This document shows positions 53,951 through 62,398 of a stretch of DNA of 64,000 nucleotides, in pieces (within the stretch, counting starts at the first letter, position 1; the number at the start of each line of letters is the position of its first letter). The DNA lies in contig NZ_NPKI01000037.1 of NCBI RefSeq assembly GCF_002284565.1, positions 1 to 64,000 of the forward strand, in the 5' to 3' direction. Both the position numbers and the translations under genes were made by a program. The stretch comes from Mesorhizobium mediterraneum. GTDB lineage: Bacteria; Pseudomonadota; Alphaproteobacteria; Rhizobiales; Rhizobiaceae. The notes beneath the pieces are model-generated. The model saw only the letters and a list, made by a program, of their open reading frames with translations. It was not told the DNA's origin and made no database searches.

Positions 53951-54838
53951 CTACTTGATCAGCGGCAGCAGCGTTTCAGCATTGATGCGCATCTGGTCGG
54001 TGTAGAATTTCTCCGTGAGCACGCTGGAACCGTGGTCTTGGATGAACTTCAGCTGCTCCGGCGAGATGTCGACTGGATTGCGCTCGACCATGTCGGGATA
54101 GGGAGCGGCCGGCGTGCGGTCGACAGGGGCGACGAACTCATTGGTCAGCGCGCCGTCGTAGCCGACCTCCTTCAGCGTGCCGACGATCTTCGGCCAGTCG
54201 ATCTGTCCGAGCCCCGCGGCGAAGCGGTTGTTGTCTGCGACATGGAAGTCGAACAGCCGCTTGCCGACCTGCCGGATGGCGTCATAGACGTTAAATTCTT
54301 CCATGTGGATGTGGTAGGCGTCGAGGCAGACACCGCATTCGGGGCTGACCGCATCGGCCAGCGCCAGCGCCTGGGCGCCACGGTTGAACAGATAGGTCTC
54401 GAAGCGGTTGAGCGGCTCGACCGCGATCTTGACGCCGACCTTCTTGGCATGGGTGAAGCACTCCCTGGTGGCGTCGACCACCCATTTCCATTCTTCTTCT
54501 TCGGTGCCGTCCGGCACCACCTTGCCGACGGTCGCGGGAACGAGCGTGATGATCTCGCCATTGAGCTCGCTGACCATGGTCAGCACGTCCTTGACGTACT
54601 GCACCGAGCGCTCGCGCTGGCCCTGGTCCTTGGCGGCAAGGTTGCGCTCACCCAGCATCAGCGTCACCGCCCCCCAGCAGCGGATGCCGTGCTCCTTCAG
54701 GAGCGCGCGCGTCTCATTGGTCTTGTATTGCGCGGGCTCGCCGGAAATCTCGATCGACTCGTAGCCGAATTTCTTGATGCGTTTGAGCGTCGTCTCCAAC
54801 GGTTCGGCCCGCATCCAGTTGTGCGTCGAAAGATGCAT
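53951..54838 (-). CDS. Sugar phosphate isomerase/epimerase-like TIM barrel
   Basis: A 295-aa xylose-isomerase-like TIM barrel. The start ATG 54838 is preceded by GGAAGGA. Likely metal ligands are in IAVEPLNRFETYL, CLDAYHIHMEE, DFHVADNNRF and the Glu of LTNEFVAP. These resemble the D-tagatose 3-epimerase group but with replacements such as LDAYHIHMEE. It is the first gene of the minus-strand operon (TIM, enolase-family, GntR, hydroxyacid dehydrogenase). An operator candidate is ~103 bp upstream. Confidence 0.88.
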   Translation of the reverse strand: MHLSTHNWMRAEPLETTLKRIKKFGYESIEISGEPAQYKTNETRALLKEHGIRCWGAVTLMLGERNLAAKDQGQRERSVQYVKDVLTMVSELNGEIITLVPATVGKVVPDGTEEEEWKWVVDATRECFTHAKKVGVKIAVEPLNRFETYLFNRGAQALALADAVSPECGVCLDAYHIHMEEFNVYDAIRQVGKRLFDFHVADNNRFAAGLGQIDWPKIVGTLKEVGYDGALTNEFVAPVDRTPAAPYPDMVERNPVDISPEQLKFIQDHGSSVLTEKFYTDQMRINAETLLPLIK

Positions 54839-54940
54839 GGTCTGTCCTTCCCAGAATTCGCCTGTAACAGCTCGCCTGCAACGCACCCATCGGAGCGCGC
54901 AGCACGATTCCTCCCCAAGGCGCTCCAGCGTTCTTCGTAA

Positions 54941-54955
54941 ACTGGTTCGACCAAT
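54941..54955. promoter_or_regulatory. GntR-type operator candidate ACTGGT-TCG-ACCAAT
   Basis: TGGT-N3-ACCA palindrome upstream of the minus-strand operon that includes the GntR gene. The core CTGGTTCGACCA equals the site at 38869-38880. It lies in the 396-bp divergent gap 54839-55234, which contains no gene. Confidence 0.65.
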
Positions 54956-55121
54956 TGGGCCTGAAGCGAGGTCTACAGCAATTTGATCTGAACGGCAAGA
55001 AGCGCAGGATTACCGCTCTGATGCCTGGCTTACCTCATTGATTACATTGCAATATGTCGCGAAACTCGGTATAGTTGCAGGCTTCGGATGGCAAGCAAGG
55101 TGGCTTGACGAGATTTCGATG

Positions 55122-55136
55122 TTTGGTAATACCAGA
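55122..55136. promoter_or_regulatory. GntR-type operator candidate TTTGGT-AAT-ACCAGA
   Basis: Second site of the divergent gap, 99 bp before the plus-strand TIM-barrel gene. The core TTGGTAATACCAGA is identical to 39045-39058 in front of the CUT1 importer. Confidence 0.7.
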
Positions 55137-55234
55137 ATAGCGGTGCGTAACGCACTGTGCGAAAAGACCAAAGAGGCTGGCCCTGCTTTCAATCGGCGCT
55201 ATGCTTGGTCGTGGAAAAATTAGGGAGGATGCCG

Positions 55235-56290
55235 ATGCCGTCGACGATGAAGGGGCCTGGGCTGTTTCTGGCGCAGTTCGCGGGCGATGCCGCGCCGTTC
55301 AACTCGCTGCCGTCGATCACCAGATGGGCGGCCGGCCTGGGCTACAAGGGCGTGCAGATCCCGACCTGGGACAGCCGGCTGTTCGACCTCGAGAAAGCGG
55401 CGTCTTCTCAGGCCTATTGCGACGAGGTAAAGGGCATCTGCACCGAGGCCGGCGTCGAGATCACCGAGCTGTCGACGCATCTGCAGGGGCAGTTGGTGGC
55501 GGTGCATCCGGCTTACGACGCGCAGTTCGACGGCTTCGCGCCGCCTGCGGTTCACAACAATCCGAAGGCCAGGCAGCAGTGGGCGGTCGAACAGATGAAA
55601 TTCGGCGCCAAGGCTTCGAAAAATCTTGGGCTCAAGGCGTCGGTATCCTTTTGCGGAGCGTTGGCCTTCCCCTACCTTTATCCGTGGCCGCAACGGCCGG
55701 CGGGATTGATCGAGGAAGCATTTTCTGAACTCGGCAAACGCTGGAAGCCGATCCTCGATGTCTATGAGGACAATGGCGTCGACCTTGGCTACGAGATCCA
55801 TCCGGGCGAAGACGTGTTCGACGGCGCGACCTTCGAGATGTTCCTCGACGCGGTGGGCGGCCACAAGCGCTGCAACATCAATTACGACCCGTCGCATTTC
55901 CTGCTGCAGCAGCTCGACTACCTCGAATTCATCGACATCTATCACGAGCGGATCAAGGCGTTCCACGTCAAGGATGCCGAGTTCAATCCGACCGGCCGGC
56001 AAGGCGTCTACTCCGGCTATCAGAGCTGGACAAACCGGGCCGGGCGTTTCCGCTCGCTCGGCGACGGGCAGGTGGATTTCGGCGGCATCTTCTCCAAGCT
56101 TGCTCAATATGACTATGATTCATGGGCGGTGCTGGAATGGGAGTGCTGCCTGAAGCATCCGGAGGACGGCGCGGCCGAAGGCGCGCCCTTCATCGAGCAC
56201 CACATCATCAGGGTGACGGAAAAGGCCTTCGACGACTTCGCCGGCGGCGCGACCGACAAAAAGATGCTGCGCGCCATGATGGGAATTTAA
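55235..56290 (+). CDS. Sugar phosphate isomerase/epimerase-like TIM barrel
   Basis: A 351-aa TIM-barrel protein. ATG 55235 was chosen because GGGAGG ends 6 nt before it; an ATG at 55229 overlaps the ribosome site. Likely metal ligands are in LGYEIHPGED, NINYDPSHF, KAFHVKDAE and VLEWECC. It is longer than the epimerases nearby and more like isomerases of the IolE/IolH kind. It starts a plus-strand operon with a Gfo/Idh oxidoreductase and a further TIM barrel. Confidence 0.9.
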   Translation: MPSTMKGPGLFLAQFAGDAAPFNSLPSITRWAAGLGYKGVQIPTWDSRLFDLEKAASSQAYCDEVKGICTEAGVEITELSTHLQGQLVAVHPAYDAQFDGFAPPAVHNNPKARQQWAVEQMKFGAKASKNLGLKASVSFCGALAFPYLYPWPQRPAGLIEEAFSELGKRWKPILDVYEDNGVDLGYEIHPGEDVFDGATFEMFLDAVGGHKRCNINYDPSHFLLQQLDYLEFIDIYHERIKAFHVKDAEFNPTGRQGVYSGYQSWTNRAGRFRSLGDGQVDFGGIFSKLAQYDYDSWAVLEWECCLKHPEDGAAEGAPFIEHHIIRVTEKAFDDFAGGATDKKMLRAMMGI

Positions 56291-56298
56291 CGCCGCTG

Positions 56299-56420
56299 TC
56301 CCTCCCCCTCGAGGGGAGGGTGGCCCGAAGGGCCGGGTGGGGTCGGTCCATGCCGAGTTCCACGCCCGGCGACCCCACCCGATCCGCTGCGCGGATCGAC
56401 CTCCCCTCAAGGGGGAGGTA
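56299..56420. repeat. Palindromic repeat (family B)
   Basis: Inverted repeat with outer CCTCCCCCTCGAGGGGAGG and CTCCCCTCAAGGGGGAGG and inner GGGTGGGGTC/GACCCCACCC. It fills most of the gap between the TIM-barrel and Gfo/Idh genes of one operon. A type common between rhizobial genes. Confidence 0.88.
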
Positions 56421-56442
56421 AGCAACGACGAGGGAGAAAATC

Positions 56443-57630
56443 ATGGTCGGCGCATCGAAGTCGGAAACGGGAGGCGGCCCGATCCGCTACGGCATGGTCG
56501 GCGGCGGGCAAGGCGCCTTCATCGGTGCCGTGCACCGGATCGCGGCGCGCATGGACAATGAGTTCATGCTGGTGGCAGGTGCCCTATCGTCGGATCCGGC
56601 GCGTGCGAAAGCGTCGGCCGCGGAACTCGGGCTCGATCCCACGCGCAGCTACGGCTCTTTCGCTGAGATGGCCAAGGCCGAGGCCAAGCGACCGGACGGC
56701 ATCGAAGCGGTAGCCATCGTCACGCCCAACAATGTGCATGTGCCGGCGGCGAAGGCATTTCTCGAAGCCGGCATTCACGTCATTTGCGACAAGCCGCTGG
56801 CGACGACGTTGGCGGAAGCGAAGAAGCTGGCGGCACTGGTTGAAAAGACCGGCAAGGTCTTTGTGCTCACCCACAACTACACCGCCTATCCGATGATACG
56901 GCAGGCGCGCGAGATGGTGGCCAAGGGGCAGCTCGGCGACATCCGGATCGTGCAGTCGGAATATCCGCAAGACTGGCTGACCGAAGACCTCGCCGCCACC
57001 GGCCAGAAGCAGGCGTCCTGGCGCTCCGACCCCAAGCAGGCCGGCGCTGGCGGTGCGCTGGGCGACATCGGCACGCATGCCTACAATCTCGCGCGCTTCG
57101 TCTGCGGGCTGGAGCTCGATTCGCTATCGGCAGATCTCGATGCCTTCGTGCCGGGGCGGCAGCTCGATGACAATGTCAACGTGATGCTGCGCTTCAAACC
57201 GGTCGGCAAGTCGCACCCGGCCAAGGGCATGATCTGGGCGAGCCAGGTGGCGCCCGGCCACGAGAACGGGCTGAAGCTGCGCATCTATGGGTCGAAGGGC
57301 GGGCTTGAATGGGTGCAGGCCGATCCGAATTATCTCTGGTACACGCCGTTCGGCCAGCCGAAGCAGTTGATCACCCGCAATGGCGCTGGCGCGCTGCCCG
57401 TCGCCGGGCGCGTCAGCCGGGTTCCGTCAGGCCATCCGGAAGGCTATCTCGAAGGTTTCGCCAACATCTACCAGGAGGCGGCCCGCGCCATCCGCGCGGC
57501 GCGCCGCAAGGGCGGTAAGCCGGCTAAGGATGTCGTCTTCCCGACCATCCAGGATGGCGTCGAAGGCATGGCCTTTATCGAGGCCTGCGTGAAGTCGTCG
57601 AAGAAGAATGGAGCCTGGACGAAGCTTTAA
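56443..57630 (+). CDS. Gfo/Idh/MocA-family oxidoreductase
   Basis: A 395-aa NAD(P)-dependent sugar or cyclitol dehydrogenase. The start ATG 56443 is preceded by GAGGGAGA. The Rossmann domain is about 14-140 (YGMVGGGQGAFIGAVH; CDKPLATT with the catalytic EKP-type Lys as DKP). The C-terminal domain has GDIGTHAYNLARFV with the catalytic Asp/His. The pathway position suggests oxidation of the imported sugar, which the TIM barrels then isomerise. The usual EKP Glu is Asp here (CDKP), also seen in other members. Confidence 0.92.
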   Translation: MVGASKSETGGGPIRYGMVGGGQGAFIGAVHRIAARMDNEFMLVAGALSSDPARAKASAAELGLDPTRSYGSFAEMAKAEAKRPDGIEAVAIVTPNNVHVPAAKAFLEAGIHVICDKPLATTLAEAKKLAALVEKTGKVFVLTHNYTAYPMIRQAREMVAKGQLGDIRIVQSEYPQDWLTEDLAATGQKQASWRSDPKQAGAGGALGDIGTHAYNLARFVCGLELDSLSADLDAFVPGRQLDDNVNVMLRFKPVGKSHPAKGMIWASQVAPGHENGLKLRIYGSKGGLEWVQADPNYLWYTPFGQPKQLITRNGAGALPVAGRVSRVPSGHPEGYLEGFANIYQEAARAIRAARRKGGKPAKDVVFPTIQDGVEGMAFIEACVKSSKKNGAWTKL

Positions 57631-57651
57631 TCGCTGCGCCCGGTTAACGGG

Positions 57652-57804
57652 AAGCCCCCTCACCCGGATTGCCAGCCGAATTGCAAGGGCAATTCGGGGC
57701 AATCCGACCTCTCCCCGAGGGGAGAGGAGATCGCCGGCGCTGGCGTCTGCCTCTTCTCCCCAGCGGGGAGAAGGTGGCCGCGAAGCGGCCGGATGAGGGG
57801 GCTT
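57652..57804. repeat. Palindromic repeat (family C)
   Basis: Outer arms AAGCCCCCTCACCCGG and CCGGATGAGGGGGCTT, with inner GGCAATTCGGG and CTCTCCCCGAGGGGAGAG modules. It occupies the gap between the Gfo/Idh and TIM-barrel genes. This family is very frequent in Mesorhizobium and its relatives (general knowledge). Confidence 0.9.
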
Positions 57805-57856
57805 GTGGCGAAGTCGGCGGAGGAGCCAGCCGGCTGTCAAAGGGGAGGGAGCGTCG

Positions 57857-58711
57857 ATGAAAATCGGCATGTGCATGTTTTTGTGGACGACGGCCGTATC
57901 GAAGAAACACGAGTCATTGCTCAGAGATATCAAGGCGACCGGCTTTGATGGCGTCGAGATTCCGGTCTTTTCCGGCACGCCCGACGACTACACAAAACTT
58001 GGCGAACTGCTCGACCGCATCGGACTGGAGCGCACCGCGGTTTCGGCAATGGGCGATCCGGCGATGAATCTGATCTCGGCCGATGGCGGAACGCGCAAGG
58101 TCGGCATCGATTATATGAGATGGGCGATCGACTGCTCAGCTGCGCTCGGCGCCAAAACGTTGAGCGGCCCGCTGCATTCGACACTCGGCGCATTTTCCGG
58201 CAGCGGGCCGACGGCGGCGGAGAAGAAGCGCTCGGTCGCCTCGCAACGCGCCATCGGCGACCACGCCGGCAAGAAGAACGTCACAATCGGGCTGGAGGCG
58301 CTCAACCGCTTTGAATGCTATCTGCTCAACACCATGGACGATTTGTCGGAGCATGTCGACGCAATCGACCGGCCGCACATCAAGGCGATGTACGACACCT
58401 TCCACGCCAATATCGAGGAAGCCGACCCGATCGGCGCCTATACGCGCAACCGCAGGAATATCGTCCATATCCATATTTCGGAGAACGATCGCGGCGTGCC
58501 TGGGCGCGGCCACATTCCGTGGAAGGAGACGTTTTCGGCCATCCGCAAGAGCGGCTATGACGACTGGCTGACGATCGAGGCCTTCGGCCGCTCGCTGAAG
58601 GATTTGGCGGCGGCAACCAAGGTCTGGCGCGACTTTTCGGAAAGTCCGGAAGCCGTCTATCGCGACGGCTACAAGCACATCAAGAGCGGCTGGAAGAGGG
58701 CTGGTGCTTAG
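57857..58711 (+). CDS. Sugar epimerase, D-tagatose 3-epimerase-like TIM barrel
   Basis: A 284-aa TIM-barrel protein. ATG 57857 is preceded by GGGAGGGA. Active-site segments are TIGLEALNRFECYLLN, KAMYDTFHANIEE and VHIHISENDRGVPGRGHIPW, closely following the D-tagatose 3-epimerase pattern. It is the third TIM barrel of the 54-58.7 kb locus and probably epimerises the keto-sugar formed by the Gfo/Idh enzyme. It ends 20 bp before the convergent phnE gene. Confidence 0.88.
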   Translation: MKIGMCMFLWTTAVSKKHESLLRDIKATGFDGVEIPVFSGTPDDYTKLGELLDRIGLERTAVSAMGDPAMNLISADGGTRKVGIDYMRWAIDCSAALGAKTLSGPLHSTLGAFSGSGPTAAEKKRSVASQRAIGDHAGKKNVTIGLEALNRFECYLLNTMDDLSEHVDAIDRPHIKAMYDTFHANIEEADPIGAYTRNRRNIVHIHISENDRGVPGRGHIPWKETFSAIRKSGYDDWLTIEAFGRSLKDLAAATKVWRDFSESPEAVYRDGYKHIKSGWKRAGA

Positions 58712-58731
58712 GACGCAGCTAAGCCTTCCTC

Positions 58732-60291
58732 TCAGGCGACCCGAGCTGCCGGCGGCAGGCCGGCGGGCGCTCGCTCGCGCCGCTCCTTGTTGCCGTTTCC
58801 GACCGATCCCATCAGTTTGCGGCGGAGAAAACTGGAAATGTTGTCGAAGATAAAGACGACAACCAGGATCAACAGAACCATATAGAAAACATTGGCCCAA
58901 TTGGTGTTGGTGCGCATGGCCTCCCACAATTTCAGGCCGATGCCGCCGGCGCCGACAGCGCCTATGATCGTCGCTGACCGGGTGTTCGATTCCCAGAAAT
59001 AGAGGGATTGGCTAAGGAATACCGGCAGAACCTGGGGCAGCACGCCATAGCGCTGCACCATTGCCGGCGTGGCGCCAACCGAGCGGATGCCCTCGCGCTG
59101 CTTGTCGTCGATGTTTTCCAGCGCCTCGGAATAGAGCTTGCCCAGGGTTCCGGTGTCGGTGAAGAAGATCGCCGACATGCCGGCCAGCGGCCCCGGACCG
59201 AAGCCACGCGTGAAGAACAGCGCCCAGATCAGCATGTCGACCGAGCGCAGGAAATCGAAGAAGCGTTTTGTTGCCTGGTTGGCAATCCGGCTCGGCGTGA
59301 CGTTGCGCGCAGCCAGGAAGGCGAGCGGAAAGGCGACGATCGATGCCAGCACCGTGCCGACGAAAGCCATGACGATGGTCTGCAAAAGCTTCAGCCAGAC
59401 GTCGCCGTGCTGCCACTCGGCGTTGTTGAGGATGTTGTCCCAGGCGAGCGCCGCGTTTGATCGCGACGGATCGATGCGTGCTCCGGAGATAATCAGTGAA
59501 GCGACCTCGCCGAACGGCTTTCCCCAGAATGGCGAGTTCGTGTCGAACACGAAATTGGCCCAGCCGAAGAAACGCCTCCAGGCAACGACTTCGTCGTTTT
59601 GGACTTCAGCGCGACCGAGAAATCCGAACGAGACATAGGCTGTCGAGCCTGGCCTGCGCTGCTCGATCCAGTCAGGCAGCGGTGTGCGCGGCGTCACAGA
59701 GCTGTCCTTGGCAATGTCGAAAATTACGCTTTCGCCGCCGCGCGTCACGGTGACAAGGTTTGGCGTGATGGCGATCTGACCACTGCCAAGAGTGACAGTC
59801 GCCGCCACAACTGCGTTTTCGCGCACCGTTTCAGGCACAGCCGGAGCGGATTGGTTTGACGGGGCGGCCGGGTTCTCGGCAGTTGGCGCACCAGGCGCCA
59901 TAAACGATTCCTGCGACGACTTGTTCGTCGCGGCCGCCGGTGCAGGTGCGGCGTCGACCCGCCGCTCGATCACCGCCATCTGCTTGGCCACCCAGTCGGG
60001 ATTTGGATTGGATCCCAGCTTGGAAAAGCGGGAGTAGTCGATCGTCAGATGGTTGTCTTTGAATTCGATGTCAGGCCGGATTTCGTAAGACACCCAGTCG
60101 GCGAGATACGCGCCGGCAAGGTTCCAGTTCGCTTTTTCGAGAACGGTAACGACCGAGAAGAACCAGGCGCAATAGAATGTGTAGAGGATGCAGAGAACGA
60201 TACCGAGCGGGGCGGCATAGCGCTTCCATAGGGGTAGCCGGAACGCGTCCGGATGGCGAGTGGCGATGTCGTTGATGGCGTCGGCGTTCAT
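58732..60291 (-). CDS. phnE: Phosphonate-type ABC transporter permease, long form
   Basis: A 519-aa PhnE-family permease, about twice the usual length. One membrane helix (about 23-46) precedes a long hydrophilic region (about 51-299) with an Ala/Pro-rich linker at 112-155, predicted periplasmic. The core permease follows with the PhnE loop GIRSVGATPAMVQRYGVLPQVLP and SATIIGAVGAGGIGLKL. ATG 60291 was chosen; a longer start at 60336 would overlap the preceding gene. It pairs with the shorter PhnE upstream. Confidence 0.9.
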   Translation of the reverse strand: MNADAINDIATRHPDAFRLPLWKRYAAPLGIVLCILYTFYCAWFFSVVTVLEKANWNLAGAYLADWVSYEIRPDIEFKDNHLTIDYSRFSKLGSNPNPDWVAKQMAVIERRVDAAPAPAAATNKSSQESFMAPGAPTAENPAAPSNQSAPAVPETVRENAVVAATVTLGSGQIAITPNLVTVTRGGESVIFDIAKDSSVTPRTPLPDWIEQRRPGSTAYVSFGFLGRAEVQNDEVVAWRRFFGWANFVFDTNSPFWGKPFGEVASLIISGARIDPSRSNAALAWDNILNNAEWQHGDVWLKLLQTIVMAFVGTVLASIVAFPLAFLAARNVTPSRIANQATKRFFDFLRSVDMLIWALFFTRGFGPGPLAGMSAIFFTDTGTLGKLYSEALENIDDKQREGIRSVGATPAMVQRYGVLPQVLPVFLSQSLYFWESNTRSATIIGAVGAGGIGLKLWEAMRTNTNWANVFYMVLLILVVVFIFDNISSFLRRKLMGSVGNGNKERRERAPAGLPPAARVA

Positions 60292-60295
60292 CGCA

Positions 60296-61270
60296 TTACT
60301 CTCCGCGCCCGTATGCGAACGCTTGCCGGCCGACAAGACGATGTCTCAGCCACGCCGAAAACTGATCGACGCCGACAATCGTGCAGAACAGCAGGAAGAC
60401 GATGGCGATGGTCTTGGCCTCATGGCCCCGGCTGATCGAAAGACGCAGGGATTCGCCGATGCCGCCGGCGCCGACGGCGCCGAGAATGGTCGAAGCGCGC
60501 ACATTGATCTCGAAGCGGAGCAGGAAATAGCTCATGAAGTTGGGCAGAACCTGAGGCACAATGCCGAACCACACGCGTTCGACCCAGTTGGCGCCAACGG
60601 CTCGCAAACCTTCTTCAGGCTTCATGTCGGCATTCTCGACCACTTCGAAGAACATTTTTCCGAGCGCACCGACGGTGTGGATGCTAACCGCGAGGATCGC
60701 CGGAATGGGTCCTAGCGAAAAGACCGCCAGAAAGAAGCCGGCGATGACGATTTCCGGAAAGGCGCGGACGATCTCAAGGAAGCGGCGCGTGGTGAAACGG
60801 AGCCAGCGGCTGGCCGTGATATTGCCCGCAGCCAGGAAGCAGAGCAGGAAACCGAATGTGGAGCCCACCAGCGTCGAAAACAGGGCGATGTTCAGCGTCT
60901 CGATCATCCGGTAGAAATATTCCGGAACGTAGATGCTTTGGGTCAGATAGACCCGGCCTTCTGGGTAGTCGAACTTGAGGCTGCCATCGTCGTAGGGGGA
61001 CGGCAGGTCGAACAGCGCGCGCACCGGATCGAACCAGTCGCGCGGCTTCAATTCCGTGAAAAAGTCGGCGATATATGGAAGGCGGTCGAAGAACTTTCCG
61101 GCGTTGGTTTCGTTGGCGAACCAGAGCGAGCCAGAGAGCGCGAGAAACAGGAAAACCAGGCCTCCGATCGTGTAAAGGCGCCGGCGGGCGGCGAGGTCAC
61201 GCCAGTGCCGCTCGACAGTGGCTCCCTCCGGTGAAAGCGCAGGCGCACGATAAACGTCGGTCGCACTCAT
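60296..61270 (-). CDS. phnE: Phosphonate-type ABC transporter permease
   Basis: A 324-aa PhnE-family permease. An early membrane helix (about 33-50) is followed by a periplasmic loop, then the core with GLRAVGANWVERVWFGIVPQVLPNF (EAA loop) and STILGAVGAGGIGESL. Its gene lies 4 bp before the long phnE and 73 bp after phnD, with a hairpin in between. Confidence 0.93.
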   Translation of the reverse strand: MSATDVYRAPALSPEGATVERHWRDLAARRRLYTIGGLVFLFLALSGSLWFANETNAGKFFDRLPYIADFFTELKPRDWFDPVRALFDLPSPYDDGSLKFDYPEGRVYLTQSIYVPEYFYRMIETLNIALFSTLVGSTFGFLLCFLAAGNITASRWLRFTTRRFLEIVRAFPEIVIAGFFLAVFSLGPIPAILAVSIHTVGALGKMFFEVVENADMKPEEGLRAVGANWVERVWFGIVPQVLPNFMSYFLLRFEINVRASTILGAVGAGGIGESLRLSISRGHEAKTIAIVFLLFCTIVGVDQFSAWLRHRLVGRQAFAYGRGE

Positions 61271-61296
61271 TTATCGATCCCTGGCCCATGATGCGG

Positions 61297-61332
61297 CAAC
61301 GCCGCCGGCGGCACATGGCCCCGGCGGCGTTG
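61297..61332 (-). terminator. Intercistronic hairpin between phnD and phnE
   Basis: Perfect 12-bp arms CAACGCCGCCGG/CCGGCGGCGTTG around a 12-nt loop, no T-tract. It begins 12 nt after the phnD stop and probably stabilises the phnD message. Confidence 0.75.
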
Positions 61333-61343
61333 TGGCAGTTTAC

Positions 61344-62252
61344 TTACGAGCCGATCTTCGCCTTACGGGCGTCGATGATTGCCTGATAGAATTCCGGGGT
61401 GACCGGCGAATAGCCCTTGAAGTCGCCGCCCTGTATCGCCGAGAAACAGGCTGGATCGGTTTCCGGAAGCTTGGTCAGGAAATCGGTGACCTTCTGTTTG
61501 GCGCCGGCATCGATCGACGCACGCAGCACCAGCGGGCCGTTCGGGATCATCGGCGACTGCCACAATTCGACAAGATCGTCCATCTTGAGGACGCCCTTGT
61601 CGACCATCTTGCGCAGATTGCCCGAGCTGTAGCCGTCCTTGAAGTCGCCGACGCCGGAGGCCCAGGTGGTGCCGGCATCGAAGGTGCCCTTCAGGACCTC
61701 GAGGACGAGCTGTTCATGGCCGCCACCAAAACCGGTCGACGCGAAGTAGCTCTTCACATCCATGCCGATGTCCTTGGGCAGTGAAGTGACCGGGATCAGG
61801 TAACCCGAAGTCGAATCGGGATCGGCGAAACCGAGTTTCTTGCCCTTCATGTCGGCGAGCGTCTTGATGCCGGAATCGGCACGGGCGACCATGACCGAAT
61901 GATAGCCGGTCGAACCGTCGGTCTGGACCGTCGTCAGGATAGGCTCAACCGCGTCCTTGTTTTCGAGATAGATCTTGGCATAGGCGGAAGCGCCGAGCTC
62001 GGCATAGTCAAGCGTGCCGCCGAGCAGGCCCTGGATGACGCCGTCGTAGTCGGCGGCCGGGAACAGCGAGACTTTCTCGACACCGAGGACTTCCTTGATG
62101 TGGTCGGCGAAGCACTGGTAGTTGCGCAGACGGTCGGCTTCGTTCTCGCCGCCCAAAATGCCGACGCGGAATTCCTTCAGGTCCTGTGCCTGAACCGCGC
62201 CCATCGCCATGGCGACGATGGAAACAGCACCGAAAAGCATCTTTCTAAACAT
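61344..62252 (-). CDS. phnD: Phosphonate/phosphite-type ABC transporter binding protein
   Basis: A 302-aa PhnD-type periplasmic binding protein. The start ATG 62252 is preceded by AGGAGA. The signal peptide is VSIVAMAMGAVQA, cut before QDLKEF. Family features are FRVGILGGENEADRLRNYQ, LDYAELGASAYA and KLGFADPDSTSGYLIP. No C-P lyase or phosphonatase genes are visible, so import could serve phosphite, phosphonate or another phosphate analogue. Confidence 0.92.
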   Translation of the reverse strand: MFRKMLFGAVSIVAMAMGAVQAQDLKEFRVGILGGENEADRLRNYQCFADHIKEVLGVEKVSLFPAADYDGVIQGLLGGTLDYAELGASAYAKIYLENKDAVEPILTTVQTDGSTGYHSVMVARADSGIKTLADMKGKKLGFADPDSTSGYLIPVTSLPKDIGMDVKSYFASTGFGGGHEQLVLEVLKGTFDAGTTWASGVGDFKDGYSSGNLRKMVDKGVLKMDDLVELWQSPMIPNGPLVLRASIDAGAKQKVTDFLTKLPETDPACFSAIQGGDFKGYSPVTPEFYQAIIDARKAKIGS

Positions 62253-62352
62253 GTCGCGTCTCTCCTGTTGGTTCCGGCATCGCGCCGGTAGCGTTCGAAT
62301 TTTGACAGCGCCCTTGACGCGGGCCGGCGATCCAGGCGCTCTTTTGCTTGTC

Positions 62353-62395
62353 CATGATCGTTTCCGGATACCGGTATCCACTTGTCGGGATCATG
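62353..62395. repeat. Variant intergenic palindromic repeat
   Basis: Ends CATGATCGTTTCCGG and CGGGATCATG with a central ACCGGT. It is related to the 49-bp element at 16354 but shorter. It lies between phnD and phnC. Confidence 0.8.
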
Positions 62396-62398
62396 GAA

